A stretch of DNA of 64,000 nt from G963923945 sp965199175 (GTDB lineage Bacteria > Pseudomonadota > Alphaproteobacteria > G963923945): positions 1 to 64,000 of the forward strand of contig OZ240684.1 in the NCBI GenBank assembly GCA_965199175.1. Reading direction: 5' to 3'. Of this stretch, positions 1 through 8,158 are shown piece by piece. The stretch's first letter is position 1; each line of letters starts with the position of its first letter. Position numbers and translations under genes: made by a program. The notes below the pieces were generated by a model, which saw only the letters and a program-made list of their open reading frames with translations, was not told the origin of the DNA and did no database searches.

Positions 1-1256
1 ACATGTTGATTATTGTTGAAATTAACATCGGTTAATTCCAGCTTTCCCCCACGTTCAACATAGACCTGGTTGGGACCATTGACCATGATATCGGTGATCT
101 TTTCATCATCGAGCAAGGGTTCTAAAGGACCCAGACCCAGCATATCATCAAGCAGCATTTCAATCAGCCCCTGCTGCTCAACTTTATTGAGCTGGATTTT
201 TCTTTCCCGTAACACTTCCCGTAAAATGCCGCCGATTTGTTTGGAAATTTGGGCCCGTCCGAGTTTGCTGGCTGCCTTAACGTCGATACGTTCAATCAGC
301 AATGGCTGTACTTTTTCTTTGGCCTCCATGAGTTCAGAGAGATTGACTGTGCTCAAACGTGAACTGCCTCGTGATGAGGTGACGCGGGCCTGGCGAATCC
401 GTGAGCGGCGTGGTTCTTTTTCCCGTTCATCTGGTTCCGGTTCAGGCACCGGTGGTGTCGGTGCAGCCTGAGGAGGAGGCTGTTGAGGAGGGGCTGTTTG
501 AACAGGCGGCATGTGAGCCGGTGCTGATTGAGGTATCATGACCGGGGGGAGTGTCCCGGGTTGGCCCATGCCTGCTGGTATTGGCGGATGAGGATAAGGT
601 GTCGCTCCCGGCCCGGCTGCTGCTACGCCGGGATTGGGTGGGACCATAGAGGCCGGATTCCCGGCTGGAGGGGGGTAGGGTCCTGTTCCGGGCACCGGCG
701 GGGCGGCCGCCCCGGCCGGTGGCGGCGGGGTCACTGACATTGCGGGGGCTGATGGTGGGGGTGTGGCGGTTGGAGCAGTGGTGGCCGGAGATATTTCGGG
801 AGGCGTTGCCGAAGTCGCGGTGACTGATGGTGGCGGTGTCACTGACGTTGCCGGGGCTGATGATGGGGGTGTAGCTGCCGGAGGGGCTTCAGGAGCAGCG
901 GCCATCACATTCTGTCCATCGGCCCAGAATGTGTTGAACAAATTCGTCAAAAGATAGTGGTGTTCGGCCGGGGTGAGGGTCATGGCAGCCCGGGTTAAGT
1001 AATCGTCAACGAAAGCCTGGATTCGTCCCTGGATATCCTGAATATCGGCAGCATTGGGCGCACTGGAGCGAATGGCACTCAGATGGGGGCTGAGAATTTG
1101 ATACAGCTCACCAAGCTGGTCTTGTGGAGCCTGCGCCCCTGGATTGGGTGTCGCCGCAGAGTCCTGAGGCTGCATATGCAGGGAAGGCTGTCCGGCTTCC
1201 GGGGTCGGTGCTTCTCCCTGAGAGACTGCCGCAGTGGCATCCTGGGTATTATACAT
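1..1256 (-). CDS. cpaF: Tad pilus assembly ATPase CpaF/TadA, N-terminal part (runs off the left edge)
   Basis: Secretion ATPase expected to power Flp pilus assembly at the inner membrane. About 418 residues are visible; the nucleotide-binding core (Walker A and B) lies outside the window. The visible end, roughly residues 280-418, is typical of the CpaF N-terminal domain, with stretches such as IQLNKVEQQGLIEMLLDDM and ITDIMVNGPNQVYVERGG. The start is the ATG at 1256, 7 bases after the cpaE stop codon, so the genes are probably translationally coupled. Odd feature: residues about 115-285 form a long linker very rich in Pro, Ala, Thr and Ser, not usual for CpaF, which makes the protein unusually long. 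Family assignment is secure; the linker's function is unknown. Confidence 0.9.
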   Translation of the reverse strand, partial: MYNTQDATAAVSQGEAPTPEAGQPSLHMQPQDSAATPNPGAQAPQDQLGELYQILSPHLSAIRSSAPNAADIQDIQGRIQAFVDDYLTRAAMTLTPAEHHYLLTNLFNTFWADGQNVMAAAPEAPPAATPPSSAPATSVTPPPSVTATSATPPEISPATTAPTATPPPSAPAMSVTPPPPAGAAAPPVPGTGPYPPPAGNPASMVPPNPGVAAAGPGATPYPHPPIPAGMGQPGTLPPVMIPQSAPAHMPPVQTAPPQQPPPQAAPTPPVPEPEPDEREKEPRRSRIRQARVTSSRGSSRLSTVNLSELMEAKEKVQPLLIERIDVKAASKLGRAQISKQIGGILREVLRERKIQLNKVEQQGLIEMLLDDMLGLGPLEPLLDDEKITDIMVNGPNQVYVERGGKLELTDVNFNNNQH

Positions 1257-1263
1257 ATCTCAA

Positions 1264-2463
1264 TTAGTCCCCCATCAGCCAACGACTGGCTTTTTCTAAA
1301 ATTGTCTCTGGTTTTTCGGCGACCTGATGGCCGATCATCCCTTCGAGAACAGGAAGAATTTTGGCATGTGGTGCGACCTGAGCCAGAGGTTTACCAACAT
1401 TCAAAGCCCGGTTGACGGCGGTTGCTTCATGGGGCACAGAGAAATTGATTTTGGTCCCCAGAGTACGGGCAAACTGATCCTGCTCAACTTGTCCGGGGTT
1501 GCCGGTCGGGTCATTGGTCACGACCTGAATATTGGCTTTGCATCCCGAGCGTTCCAGGGCTGAACGCAACAAGATGGTGTCACGCAGACCGACCATGCTC
1601 AGATCACTGATAATAAACAGTTCATCAGCGGCGATAGCGGCTTCAGGAAAATCCAGTAAGCGATACCGTGGTAAATCACAAATAATATGGGTGAAGTGAC
1701 TCCGCAGTTCTTTGATCAGGATCTCAACGGCATCTTCCACCAGATCAATATCTTCGCCGATTTGCATATCCGCAGACATGACCGATAAGGCATCGCTGTA
1801 TTCGGAAAAAGCACCCAATAAAAAATGAGAATCGATTCTGTCCGGGTTTTCTAAAGCGGTTTTGAGGGCATCCCCCGAATCCACATTCAACTGTAAGGCA
1901 ACACAGCCATATTCCAGATCAAAATCAATGATCAAAACATGTGCTTGTTTTTCTGATGTTTCATTATGAGCAATCGTAAAGGCGTAGTTGACCGCTAATG
2001 TGCTGGTTCCGACACCGCCTCGCCCGCCGATGAACGTGATCAGGGACGCTCCCTCCGGCCCGATCATGGTTTGAGGTTCGTCTCTGTTATCTGAAGGGTC
2101 ATCGGTGGAATCCAATTCTAGGATCTCACTCAATTCTTCAGGATCAAGAGGTTTGGTGAGGTAGGCTTTTGCCCCGGCTTCACGCATCCGGTTTGTTAAG
2201 TCCGCATCACTATCCTGGCCAATGACGATGATCTGAGTATTGTCTCCATGTGCGGTATCCATATCACTGACCGCCTCAAGGGGATCAGGTTCATCACTCA
2301 CATCGATAAAGGAAAATTCCGGCAATGCCTGTGACCACGCCAGAAAATCATTGACCCCACCATGATGGATACAGTCGGTCTTCAGGCCCTGTTGCTGGGC
2401 GATCTGTCTGATGCTGTCCAGACAATCACGATCTTGTGAGAAGGCAATAAAAATATCAGACAT
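1264..2463 (-). CDS. cpaE: Tad pilus assembly protein CpaE (receiver-like plus MinD/ParA-like ATPase)
   Basis: Probably localises the pilus machinery. Residues 1-130 resemble a degenerate response-regulator receiver, ending with a KPLDPEEL segment like the conserved receiver Lys-Pro. The second half is a MinD/ParA-type ATPase with the deviant P-loop GGRGGVGTSTLA, where the usual GKST is GTST, as is common in CpaE. The start chosen is the ATG at 2463, with GGAG nine bases upstream; an in-frame ATG at 2514 is the alternative. It sits between cpaD and cpaF in one minus-strand operon. Confidence 0.9.
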   Translation of the reverse strand: MSDIFIAFSQDRDCLDSIRQIAQQQGLKTDCIHHGGVNDFLAWSQALPEFSFIDVSDEPDPLEAVSDMDTAHGDNTQIIVIGQDSDADLTNRMREAGAKAYLTKPLDPEELSEILELDSTDDPSDNRDEPQTMIGPEGASLITFIGGRGGVGTSTLAVNYAFTIAHNETSEKQAHVLIIDFDLEYGCVALQLNVDSGDALKTALENPDRIDSHFLLGAFSEYSDALSVMSADMQIGEDIDLVEDAVEILIKELRSHFTHIICDLPRYRLLDFPEAAIAADELFIISDLSMVGLRDTILLRSALERSGCKANIQVVTNDPTGNPGQVEQDQFARTLGTKINFSVPHEATAVNRALNVGKPLAQVAPHAKILPVLEGMIGHQVAEKPETILEKASRWLMGD

Positions 2464-2530
2464 GGAATCAGACTCCAACCGGGATGATGACTGATCAGTG
2501 ACATGCATCAACATGTGGATCCCTGCTTTC

Positions 2531-3235
2531 TTATTGTCCCGGGCTTTGGTTTTTGACTGGCGAGGTTTCCCCCTTGCGATAACTTTCCAATGATTTGCGG
2601 AAACGTTCGGCCTGAGCTGGTCCCAGAGTGCGCCCATGAATAAGATCACGGGGATGGGCAACCATCAGGCTGAGGTTGCGGGCGGTCGCACAGCCAAAAT
2701 TACTGCCGGGGGCATTATTGACACTCTGTCTGGAAGAACCAGACCAGTCGGGACAAGATGGTGGAATGGCGACGTAGCGCACGGCCTCTACCATGATGCC
2801 GTGTTTCCCATCGCTGACAGCAGCCCGCGGTGGCAGAAGGTCTGACTGAAAACCCCGGGCGGCGGCATATTCAGCAACAACGGCTTGTCGCTGGGCCAAA
2901 AAATCATCATCGACTATGTTTTCATCTGTGGCCAATGGGGACACAGCATAAATCCTCAGGATTGGCCGCTGACCGCTTTTGATCTGACGCTGTAAAAATG
3001 CCTCAAGGGTCTCAATGGCCTGGGAATCAAGAGAGTGATATCCTTCTGAAAAAGGAATCATCTCAGTGATCAGAGAAAATTCAACCTCCGGTTCGTGCCA
3101 TTTGAAATGACCGGCTGCGCTTGGTGGTTCCTGAACTGAGCAGGCGACCATCAACAAACTGAGAAAACTCACGCCGGTTGCTTTGAAAATTCCACGCATG
3201 CAAGAGCCACAGCAATGATAAAGAAAAAATTTCAT
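2531..3235 (-). CDS. cpaD: Tad pilus lipoprotein CpaD
   Basis: Outer-membrane pilotin-like lipoprotein associated with the CpaC secretin. A hydrophobic N-terminal segment ends in the lipobox LLMVAC followed by Ser, so lipidation on that Cys is expected. The C-terminal half carries the CpaD signature CPDWS, SNFGCA and a MVAHPRDL-GR segment. The start at 3235 has AGGAAG just upstream; an upstream in-frame ATG at 3274 would overlap cpaC by 8 bases, and a further ATG at 3199 also leaves a complete signal sequence. Co-transcribed with cpaC and cpaE by position. Confidence 0.88.
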   Translation of the reverse strand: MKFFLYHCCGSCMRGIFKATGVSFLSLLMVACSVQEPPSAAGHFKWHEPEVEFSLITEMIPFSEGYHSLDSQAIETLEAFLQRQIKSGQRPILRIYAVSPLATDENIVDDDFLAQRQAVVAEYAAARGFQSDLLPPRAAVSDGKHGIMVEAVRYVAIPPSCPDWSGSSRQSVNNAPGSNFGCATARNLSLMVAHPRDLIHGRTLGPAQAERFRKSLESYRKGETSPVKNQSPGQ

Positions 3236-3266
3236 CGATCTTCCTTTCACAGGCGTCAACATCGAT

Positions 3267-4667
3267 TTACTCAATAATAAAGCCAGCCGCCCCGGTCAGT
3301 GCGCCTCCATCCGGGCCAATGGGGCGGCTGCGCCCATCGGCAATCCGGCTGCGATAGAGATGCCCCCCAAAGATGCGTTCGGAATCGCTGGCTGGCTGGA
3401 AGCCATCATTGGGTGTTGCCAGAGTGGCCACGCTGACCGGACGGACAATGTAAGGAGTGACGATGATGACCAGCTCGGTTTCCTGATTGCGGAACTGGTT
3501 GGAGCGGAACAATGGTCCCAAAATCGGCACGTTAGATAATCCGGGCAATTTATTGAAACTTTGATTGAGGTCGCGCTGTAACAAGCCGCCGATAGCAAAA
3601 CTCTGACCAGATGCCAGTTCAATCGTGGTTTCAGCCCGCCTTGTTGTGATTGACGGGATATTGATATTGCCGATTGTGGTCGAGGAGTCTGTGACATTGC
3701 TGACTTCCGGATTTACCCGCAGGCTGATCCGGTTCCCATCCAGGACCACAGGCGTAAAAGACAGGCTGACCCCGTAATTTTTGAAATCAACACCCGGTGT
3801 TCCGGTGGCGCTGGGGGTTGGAATGGGAATTTCGCCACCGACCAGGAAGCTGGCGGTTTCTCCGGAAAGAGCGGTGAGGTTGGGTTCAGCCAGAACTGTG
3901 ACCAACCCTTCAGTTTCCAATGCTTCTAAAACACCCTTGCCAGAGATTGCGCCATTGGGTGAATACGTTCCTGCCAGAACACCGGTCCCGCGGGTGACCG
4001 CCTCTTCGCTAAATGCACCGCCAAAACCCCAGATCAAAGAGCTGTTGCCGCTCTCAAAAACCTGTTCCCACTGGAGGCCGAATCGTTTGGTTGCCATACG
4101 GGAAACCTCGGCGACCTTAACCCGCAAATGGACTTGTTGGCCGCTGCTGAGATCCAGCTGGTTCATCACCGCGCCATTTTCGCCGGCATAACTCCTGGCG
4201 ATGGTCCCGATATCCAGGGCTGTGGGAGCATCAGGGACTGTCCCTTGCAGGGTTAAGCCGCCTTCATAGGATGAAACCGTAGATGGCAGAGGTAAATTGG
4301 CTTGCTCTAATGCGCTGTCAAGACCGTCAATATCCCGGCTCACCACGATTTTACGGGCCAGAATGATCCGCTGTTCATTCCCCATGACGAACAAGCTGGT
4401 CTGGCCGTTCTTTTTTCCATACACATACAGCAGGCGGGGTGATTTTAGCTGGATATCGGCAATTTCCGGCTGAGCCACGAATACGCTGGTGGCTGAACTG
4501 TCCAGGCGCAGAGCCTGGCCCTGATCAATCTGTACGGTGATCGGGATGGGTTCGGCCAGGATGACTTCATTGGCATTGAGGCTGTGGCCGGGAAAGCCGG
4601 CCAACACCAGCGCGGCTATGCCCATAGACCCGAAACGTAAAATCAGTCTGGAAATGGTCTGTTTCAT
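3267..4667 (-). CDS. cpaC: Tad pilus secretin CpaC/RcpA
   Basis: Outer-membrane secretin forming the exit pore for the Flp pilus. A signal peptide occupies about residues 1-33. An N-terminal pilus/secretin domain and a BON-like segment (GLTLQGTVPDAPTALDI) follow. The secretin core has LAEPNLTALSGETASFLVGG near residue 265 and VPILGPLFRS with ELVIIVTPYIV near residues 370-405. The second ATG (4667) is preferred over 4673 because AAAGGA sits six bases upstream of it but directly abuts the first. About 466 residues, normal for the family. Confidence 0.93.
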   Translation of the reverse strand: MKQTISRLILRFGSMGIAALVLAGFPGHSLNANEVILAEPIPITVQIDQGQALRLDSSATSVFVAQPEIADIQLKSPRLLYVYGKKNGQTSLFVMGNEQRIILARKIVVSRDIDGLDSALEQANLPLPSTVSSYEGGLTLQGTVPDAPTALDIGTIARSYAGENGAVMNQLDLSSGQQVHLRVKVAEVSRMATKRFGLQWEQVFESGNSSLIWGFGGAFSEEAVTRGTGVLAGTYSPNGAISGKGVLEALETEGLVTVLAEPNLTALSGETASFLVGGEIPIPTPSATGTPGVDFKNYGVSLSFTPVVLDGNRISLRVNPEVSNVTDSSTTIGNINIPSITTRRAETTIELASGQSFAIGGLLQRDLNQSFNKLPGLSNVPILGPLFRSNQFRNQETELVIIVTPYIVRPVSVATLATPNDGFQPASDSERIFGGHLYRSRIADGRSRPIGPDGGALTGAAGFIIE

Positions 4668-4783
4668 TGCCATTCCTTTGCTCTTTCTGTTGTGCTATCC
4701 TGTTTTTTCACGGTGTTTTTTTTACGATGTGTTTTTCACGGTATTTTTTACGGTGTTTTTTCATGATGTATTTCCGGCACGCA
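4667..4783. repeat. cpaB-cpaC spacer with degenerate T-rich tandem repeat
   Basis: The spacer between the cpaB stop and the cpaC start carries several imperfect copies of a unit like CACGGTGTTTTTT on the plus strand (about 4700-4765). Long T runs alternate with ACGGTG or ACGATG. No open frame or clear hairpin is seen. It is one of many locus-specific tandem duplications in this window. Confidence 0.6.
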
Positions 4784-5662
4784 TCAGAAACTTTGCATAT
4801 TGGTTGCTGGTCCACGGGTTACTTCGACATTCCAGCTTTGCATGGTTGGTTGGGTGGCGTTGCCTCTTCTTAAGGCGGCTCCGGCTTGCAGGGCATCGCT
4901 GATTTCGTAATCCCAGATCGGTTGTCGGTTTTCGTCCATGATCAATTCTAAATCGGGATTATCTTCTTCCATATTCATGGCTTCAGCGATTCCGAATAAA
5001 CTGCGCAAAGAGAGTGATAATTGGCCTAAAGAACCGGCAACCGATATGATTTTGGCCTCTTTTGGCGTGACTTGCAGAGTGACCGTACTGGCAATGATTG
5101 GGTCACGATCATCGGTATCTGAGCGCTGATCGACCGCCAGCACCCGGATATCCTCAAGCAGTAATTCGGTAACCTGACGGTTTTCAACCGAATGGGTGAG
5201 CAGAATATCCACACGGTCACCGGGAAAAACGAAACCGGAAATACCGGTGGTCGCGCTGACCGGAATCGAGACTGCCTGAGAACCGGGTTTGAGAACCGCC
5301 GCCATGAAACCACGTTCTCCCGGCAGAACCACCATATTGTGGGAAACCGGTTGTCCGGCATCAAGATTAACCCGAATGACTGCACCCACAAATTCGTCAA
5401 TATTGGCATCACCCCTGGTCAGGAAGCTGCCGGGGATGTTCAGAGCCGGCCAATCCTGCCATTTCAGATCATTGCTCTTGATAAAAGAACCAACAGGTAA
5501 ATTACGCCGGGCGACCAAAACCGAGCGGGTCTCGACGGATGGTGTGACATTGATTGCTTCTATAGCCTGCCGCTCGCTATCCAGCCAGCTGCGCGCCAGA
5601 AAAGCCGTGAACAAACCAGCTGCAATCGCTGCTGCACCGAGAATGAGCAAACGCTTATTCAT
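4784..5662 (-). CDS. cpaB: Tad pilus assembly protein CpaB/RcpC
   Basis: Periplasmic, inner-membrane-anchored component of the Tad apparatus. One N-terminal membrane segment (LLILGAAAIAAGLFTAFLA) is followed by an SAF domain (RNLPVGSFIKSNDLKW) and the conserved RcpC block (KPGSQAVSIPVSATTGISGF, then FPGDRVDILLT). About 292 residues. The ATG at 5662 overlaps the cpaA stop codon by four bases (ATGA), which decides the start and indicates coupled translation. Confidence 0.92.
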   Translation of the reverse strand: MNKRLLILGAAAIAAGLFTAFLARSWLDSERQAIEAINVTPSVETRSVLVARRNLPVGSFIKSNDLKWQDWPALNIPGSFLTRGDANIDEFVGAVIRVNLDAGQPVSHNMVVLPGERGFMAAVLKPGSQAVSIPVSATTGISGFVFPGDRVDILLTHSVENRQVTELLLEDIRVLAVDQRSDTDDRDPIIASTVTLQVTPKEAKIISVAGSLGQLSLSLRSLFGIAEAMNMEEDNPDLELIMDENRQPIWDYEISDALQAGAALRRGNATQPTMQSWNVEVTRGPATNMQSF

Positions 5663-6246
5663 GAGACACCCCCCATGATGGCAAGATTGTGTAAAAAGAG
5701 TTCGGTCGCCACCCAACCACCCCCGGCCGCAATCGCGATGCCGTAAGGCAGATCATCACAAGGAAGGCCCGCCCCTTGTTTTGTGTTTTGGCCAGGCCAT
5801 GCTGTTGGCACCAGCCGCATGACCGGTGGCTTTGGATCAGTCCTGATACGTATTACGTAACTGACCAAAAGATACAGCAAGGCCAATACACCGCCAGTCA
5901 GGCAGACAACCAGGGCAAAAGTCACAGACATGTCAAAACCACACCACAAACCACATGCTGTCATCAGCTTGACGTCTCCGCCTCCCATCGCACCTCTGTA
6001 AAACAGAACAGCACCCAGGCCGAAAGCAAGAGCAGCCACGCTGAAACTCCCTGACCAATCGACCGGTTGAGGGGTAACCAAAGCATAAAGAAAAAAGCTC
6101 ACCACAATGCCTGCGCATACAAGGTTGGGGATGCGGCGTTCAAATAAATCTTCTAAAGCCGCCCGAATGAGCAAGCCGGCAAAAGCCATAAGAGCCAGCA
6201 TCGTGAGCATCATCGGGAAATGGGTGTCGGCAGTGATGGTCATCAT
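5659..6246 (-). CDS. cpaA: Prepilin peptidase CpaA (A24 family)
   Basis: Inner-membrane aspartic peptidase that removes the leader from Flp prepilin and TadE-type pseudopilins. The two catalytic Asp regions are visible: the Asp before FERRIPN near residue 33 and GGGDVK (the GxGD motif) near residue 90. Five or so hydrophobic segments span its 195 residues, the short form typical of tad loci with no methyltransferase domain. It heads the cpaABCDEF order here. No convincing Shine-Dalgarno precedes 6246; the adjacent ATG at 6243 is equally possible. Confidence 0.88.
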   Translation of the reverse strand: MMTITADTHFPMMLTMLALMAFAGLLIRAALEDLFERRIPNLVCAGIVVSFFLYALVTPQPVDWSGSFSVAALAFGLGAVLFYRGAMGGGDVKLMTACGLWCGFDMSVTFALVVCLTGGVLALLYLLVSYVIRIRTDPKPPVMRLVPTAWPGQNTKQGAGLPCDDLPYGIAIAAGGGWVATELFLHNLAIMGGVS

Positions 6247-6420
6247 GGCGATGTCACAATTCTTAAAAAAAATCCTCGAAAAACGCCTGAAAACTATTCG
6301 CTAAAAAATATCTGTATAAAATTGCGCTGACCGATGCTTGATTATGCAAGAACGCATCGGAAAGAGGGCATTGTTCCTGGGGTATTGTTCTGAATTCACG
6401 GGCTTATTGTATAAAAACAC

Positions 6421-6660
6421 CTTGATTGATTAACTATAATAGATGAAATTTATTTAAATAAATTTAATCATACGGGATATTTTTTATTTTTTATTTGAAA
6501 TAAGAAAATAAAATAGAAAAATAGGGTTAAATAAATAAGAAATGAGGATAAAAATTTATCATTAAAATAGTATTTATAAAAATATATTTTTTAATTAAAT
6601 AAAAAATTTATTTGTAACAAATAAATGTATAAATAAAATAAATAATATTTTATTTATAAT
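6421..6660. other. Extremely AT-rich block upstream of cpaA
   Basis: Counting by hand gives 26 G/C bases in 240, about 89 percent A+T, far above the flanking genes. It consists of runs of A, T and motifs such as AAATAAAT. It contains no credible ORF. It lies upstream of the cpaA start (6246) and downstream of the flp pilin transcript terminator, so it may hold the promoter and a bent or silencer-bound control region for cpaA-F. No specific binding site can be named because AT-rich motifs occur by chance here. 6247-6420 shows nothing further. Confidence 0.7.
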
Positions 6661-6669
6661 TAAAATTTA

Positions 6670-6711
6670 ATTAAACAAAAACAAAGGCGATGCCACGCAT
6701 CGCCCTTTGAA
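6670..6711 (-). terminator. Rho-independent terminator of the flp pilin transcript
   Basis: The plus strand reads AAAGGCGATG-CCACG-CATCGCCCTTT, a stem of about 10 bp with one bulged base. On the minus strand the stem is followed by TTTGTTTTTG. Placed about 250 bases after the flp stop codon, it would end the pilin message and separate it from cpaA. Confidence 0.75.
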
Positions 6712-6811
6712 GTACCAGAAGTATTATTCTGGATGACCGAAATATGATCGGCTTTTGTTATTGTTTTACTGGCATTTGTTGGCTCTACACTGAATATTAT
6801 GATCCGGTTTT

Positions 6812-6842
6812 CCCCAGCCCCATTGATTGAACGGGGCTGGGG
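6812..6842. repeat. Perfect inverted repeat in the flp 3' region
   Basis: CCCCAGCCCC and GGGGCTGGGG form a perfect 10-bp stem around an 11-base loop (ATTGATTGAAC). No T run follows on either strand, so it is less likely to be a terminator than the hairpin at 6670-6711. In the pilin message it could protect the 3' end or act as a processing barrier. Confidence 0.7.
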
Positions 6843-6961
6843 CAGGGAATGTCGGGATCATTTCACCGGACATATCACCGGAAGTAAGATGCAACGCCAA
6901 AGACCTTATGAGCAAGACTCCCAGGGGGCATCCTTCAATCACCGGGATCAAGGTTGTTTCC

Positions 6962-7162
6962 TTATTTTGCGACGTTCTTTTGGGCAGCCGTCTGGGCTTT
7001 CCCGACTTCAGCACCGACATGGTCAAATGTCGCCTTGATTGAGTCTCCGACCGTGGTCATGGCTGCAATCGCCGCAATTGAGATCAAACCAGCCAGCAAA
7101 ACATATTCGATTGCTGTGGCACCGTTTTCATTCTTCAGAAGTTTATTCACAAATTTTAACAT
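6962..7162 (-). CDS. flp: Flp/PilA type IVb pilin
   Basis: Major structural subunit of the Tad pilus, 66 residues. It has a short basic leader ending in NENG, then ATAIEYVLLAGLISIAAIAA, which contains the conserved Glu-Tyr of Flp pilins; CpaA should cleave after the Gly. The ATG at 7162 has AAGGAGAG six bases upstream; a GTG at 7168 in the same frame would place the SD too close. Probably transcribed alone: a 300-base gap lies upstream and a terminator downstream. Confidence 0.95.
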   Translation of the reverse strand: MLKFVNKLLKNENGATAIEYVLLAGLISIAAIAAMTTVGDSIKATFDHVGAEVGKAQTAAQKNVAK

Positions 7163-7474
7163 CGACACTCTCCTTGAGGTTATTGGTTGCTGTGTTCAGT
7201 GCATAAGGTTCAACTCGCCATGCAACCTGACTGCTTGTTGTCCAAAGGGATCTGAGACACCAAACCCCTTATGATCAAAAAGATTTAAATGGATAATGTG
7301 AAAAATTCGTTTACATTCTGATCCCTCAAAAGGATTATCAGCAACGCTATGAAGTGGCATGCCGGTCATCCCTCTTAAGAGGTATCAGCTTTTTTTGAAG
7401 AGTGGTTTGGCTGTGGCAGTTATGGCGGTTTCATTTCCCCTGAAAAAAACCAGGACTATTGAAAAAAATCAGGT
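7163..7474. other. Gap upstream of flp with a 19-bp tandem repeat
   Basis: Non-coding. It should hold the flp promoter (minus strand), but no clear -35/-10 pair was found. At 7441-7478 two adjacent copies of a 19-bp unit (TGAAAAAAACCAGGACTAT, with two differences in the second copy) run into the 3' end of the neighbouring tadE-like gene. Confidence 0.6.
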
Positions 7475-8134
7475 CTATCCTTTGGTTTTCTCCGATCCTG
7501 GAGTATCCTCAGGCCTGTTCCGGGCAGTCACACCGGGAAGGCTGTCATCCTGGACAACATTAAAAGTAGCCGGGACCCGTGGACGGTAAAAGGCACGGTG
7601 ATACATACGCTCAGGGGAGCCAAAAATATCAGTCAGAAACCAGGGCTTGTATTCATAAAACACCTCCCCGGCGATCACGGTCTCCCAGGTTCCGGGGATA
7701 AAATTGGCCGGCAGTTTGGGGTTTTGTCTTTCCTGGCCCAGTTTACTTTGAACATTCAGGGTCCCGCCGCCAGTATTCTGTTTGATGATGGTTGGCTGAG
7801 CATCTGTCGGATTACGTCTTTGGATAATTGAAATAATAATGCGTCCGTCCGGTTGATTGCTGCGGAAACTAAACGGACTCATCAGACTTGGGGCAACGGC
7901 ATAGATTGTCCGCAGCTGGCTGTCATCAATCAACGTTTCGCGGGCCGTCAGATCCGCAACCCGGTTGGCGAGATAGCTTAATTTCTGATTCAAAAACAGA
8001 TAGAGGACCAATTCACTGCCGCCAAGGGCGAGTAAAATCAATAGCGGGATGACAACTGCAAATTCAATCAATACCGAACCGCGTTCACCATTCCGGCCTG
8101 ATTGACCGGCCAGGATGTTTATCCATCGCATCAT
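7475..8134 (-). CDS. TadE/TadF-like pseudopilin
   Basis: Minor pseudopilin of the Tad system. After a short basic leader, RGSVLIEFAVVIPLLILLAL matches the TadE-like prepilin motif, with cleavage expected after the Gly and a conserved Glu five residues later. The remaining ~180 residues should be periplasmic. 219 residues. It lies 24 bases downstream of the next tadE-type gene, so both are probably in one transcript. TadE versus TadF cannot be decided by eye. Confidence 0.82.
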   Translation of the reverse strand: MMRWINILAGQSGRNGERGSVLIEFAVVIPLLILLALGGSELVLYLFLNQKLSYLANRVADLTARETLIDDSQLRTIYAVAPSLMSPFSFRSNQPDGRIIISIIQRRNPTDAQPTIIKQNTGGGTLNVQSKLGQERQNPKLPANFIPGTWETVIAGEVFYEYKPWFLTDIFGSPERMYHRAFYRPRVPATFNVVQDDSLPGVTARNRPEDTPGSEKTKG

Positions 8135-8158
8135 GATGCAACCCCGATTATGCTGTGT

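Noticed and set aside
528..957. Gly/Ala/Val-rich plus-strand frames opposite the cpaF linker
   Set aside because: They are shadows of the Pro/Ala codons of cpaF, with no ribosome-binding site.
6421..6660. Replication origin in the AT-rich block
   Set aside because: No DnaA-box cluster (TTATCCACA type) was seen, and no dnaA, dnaN, parA or gidA genes are nearby.
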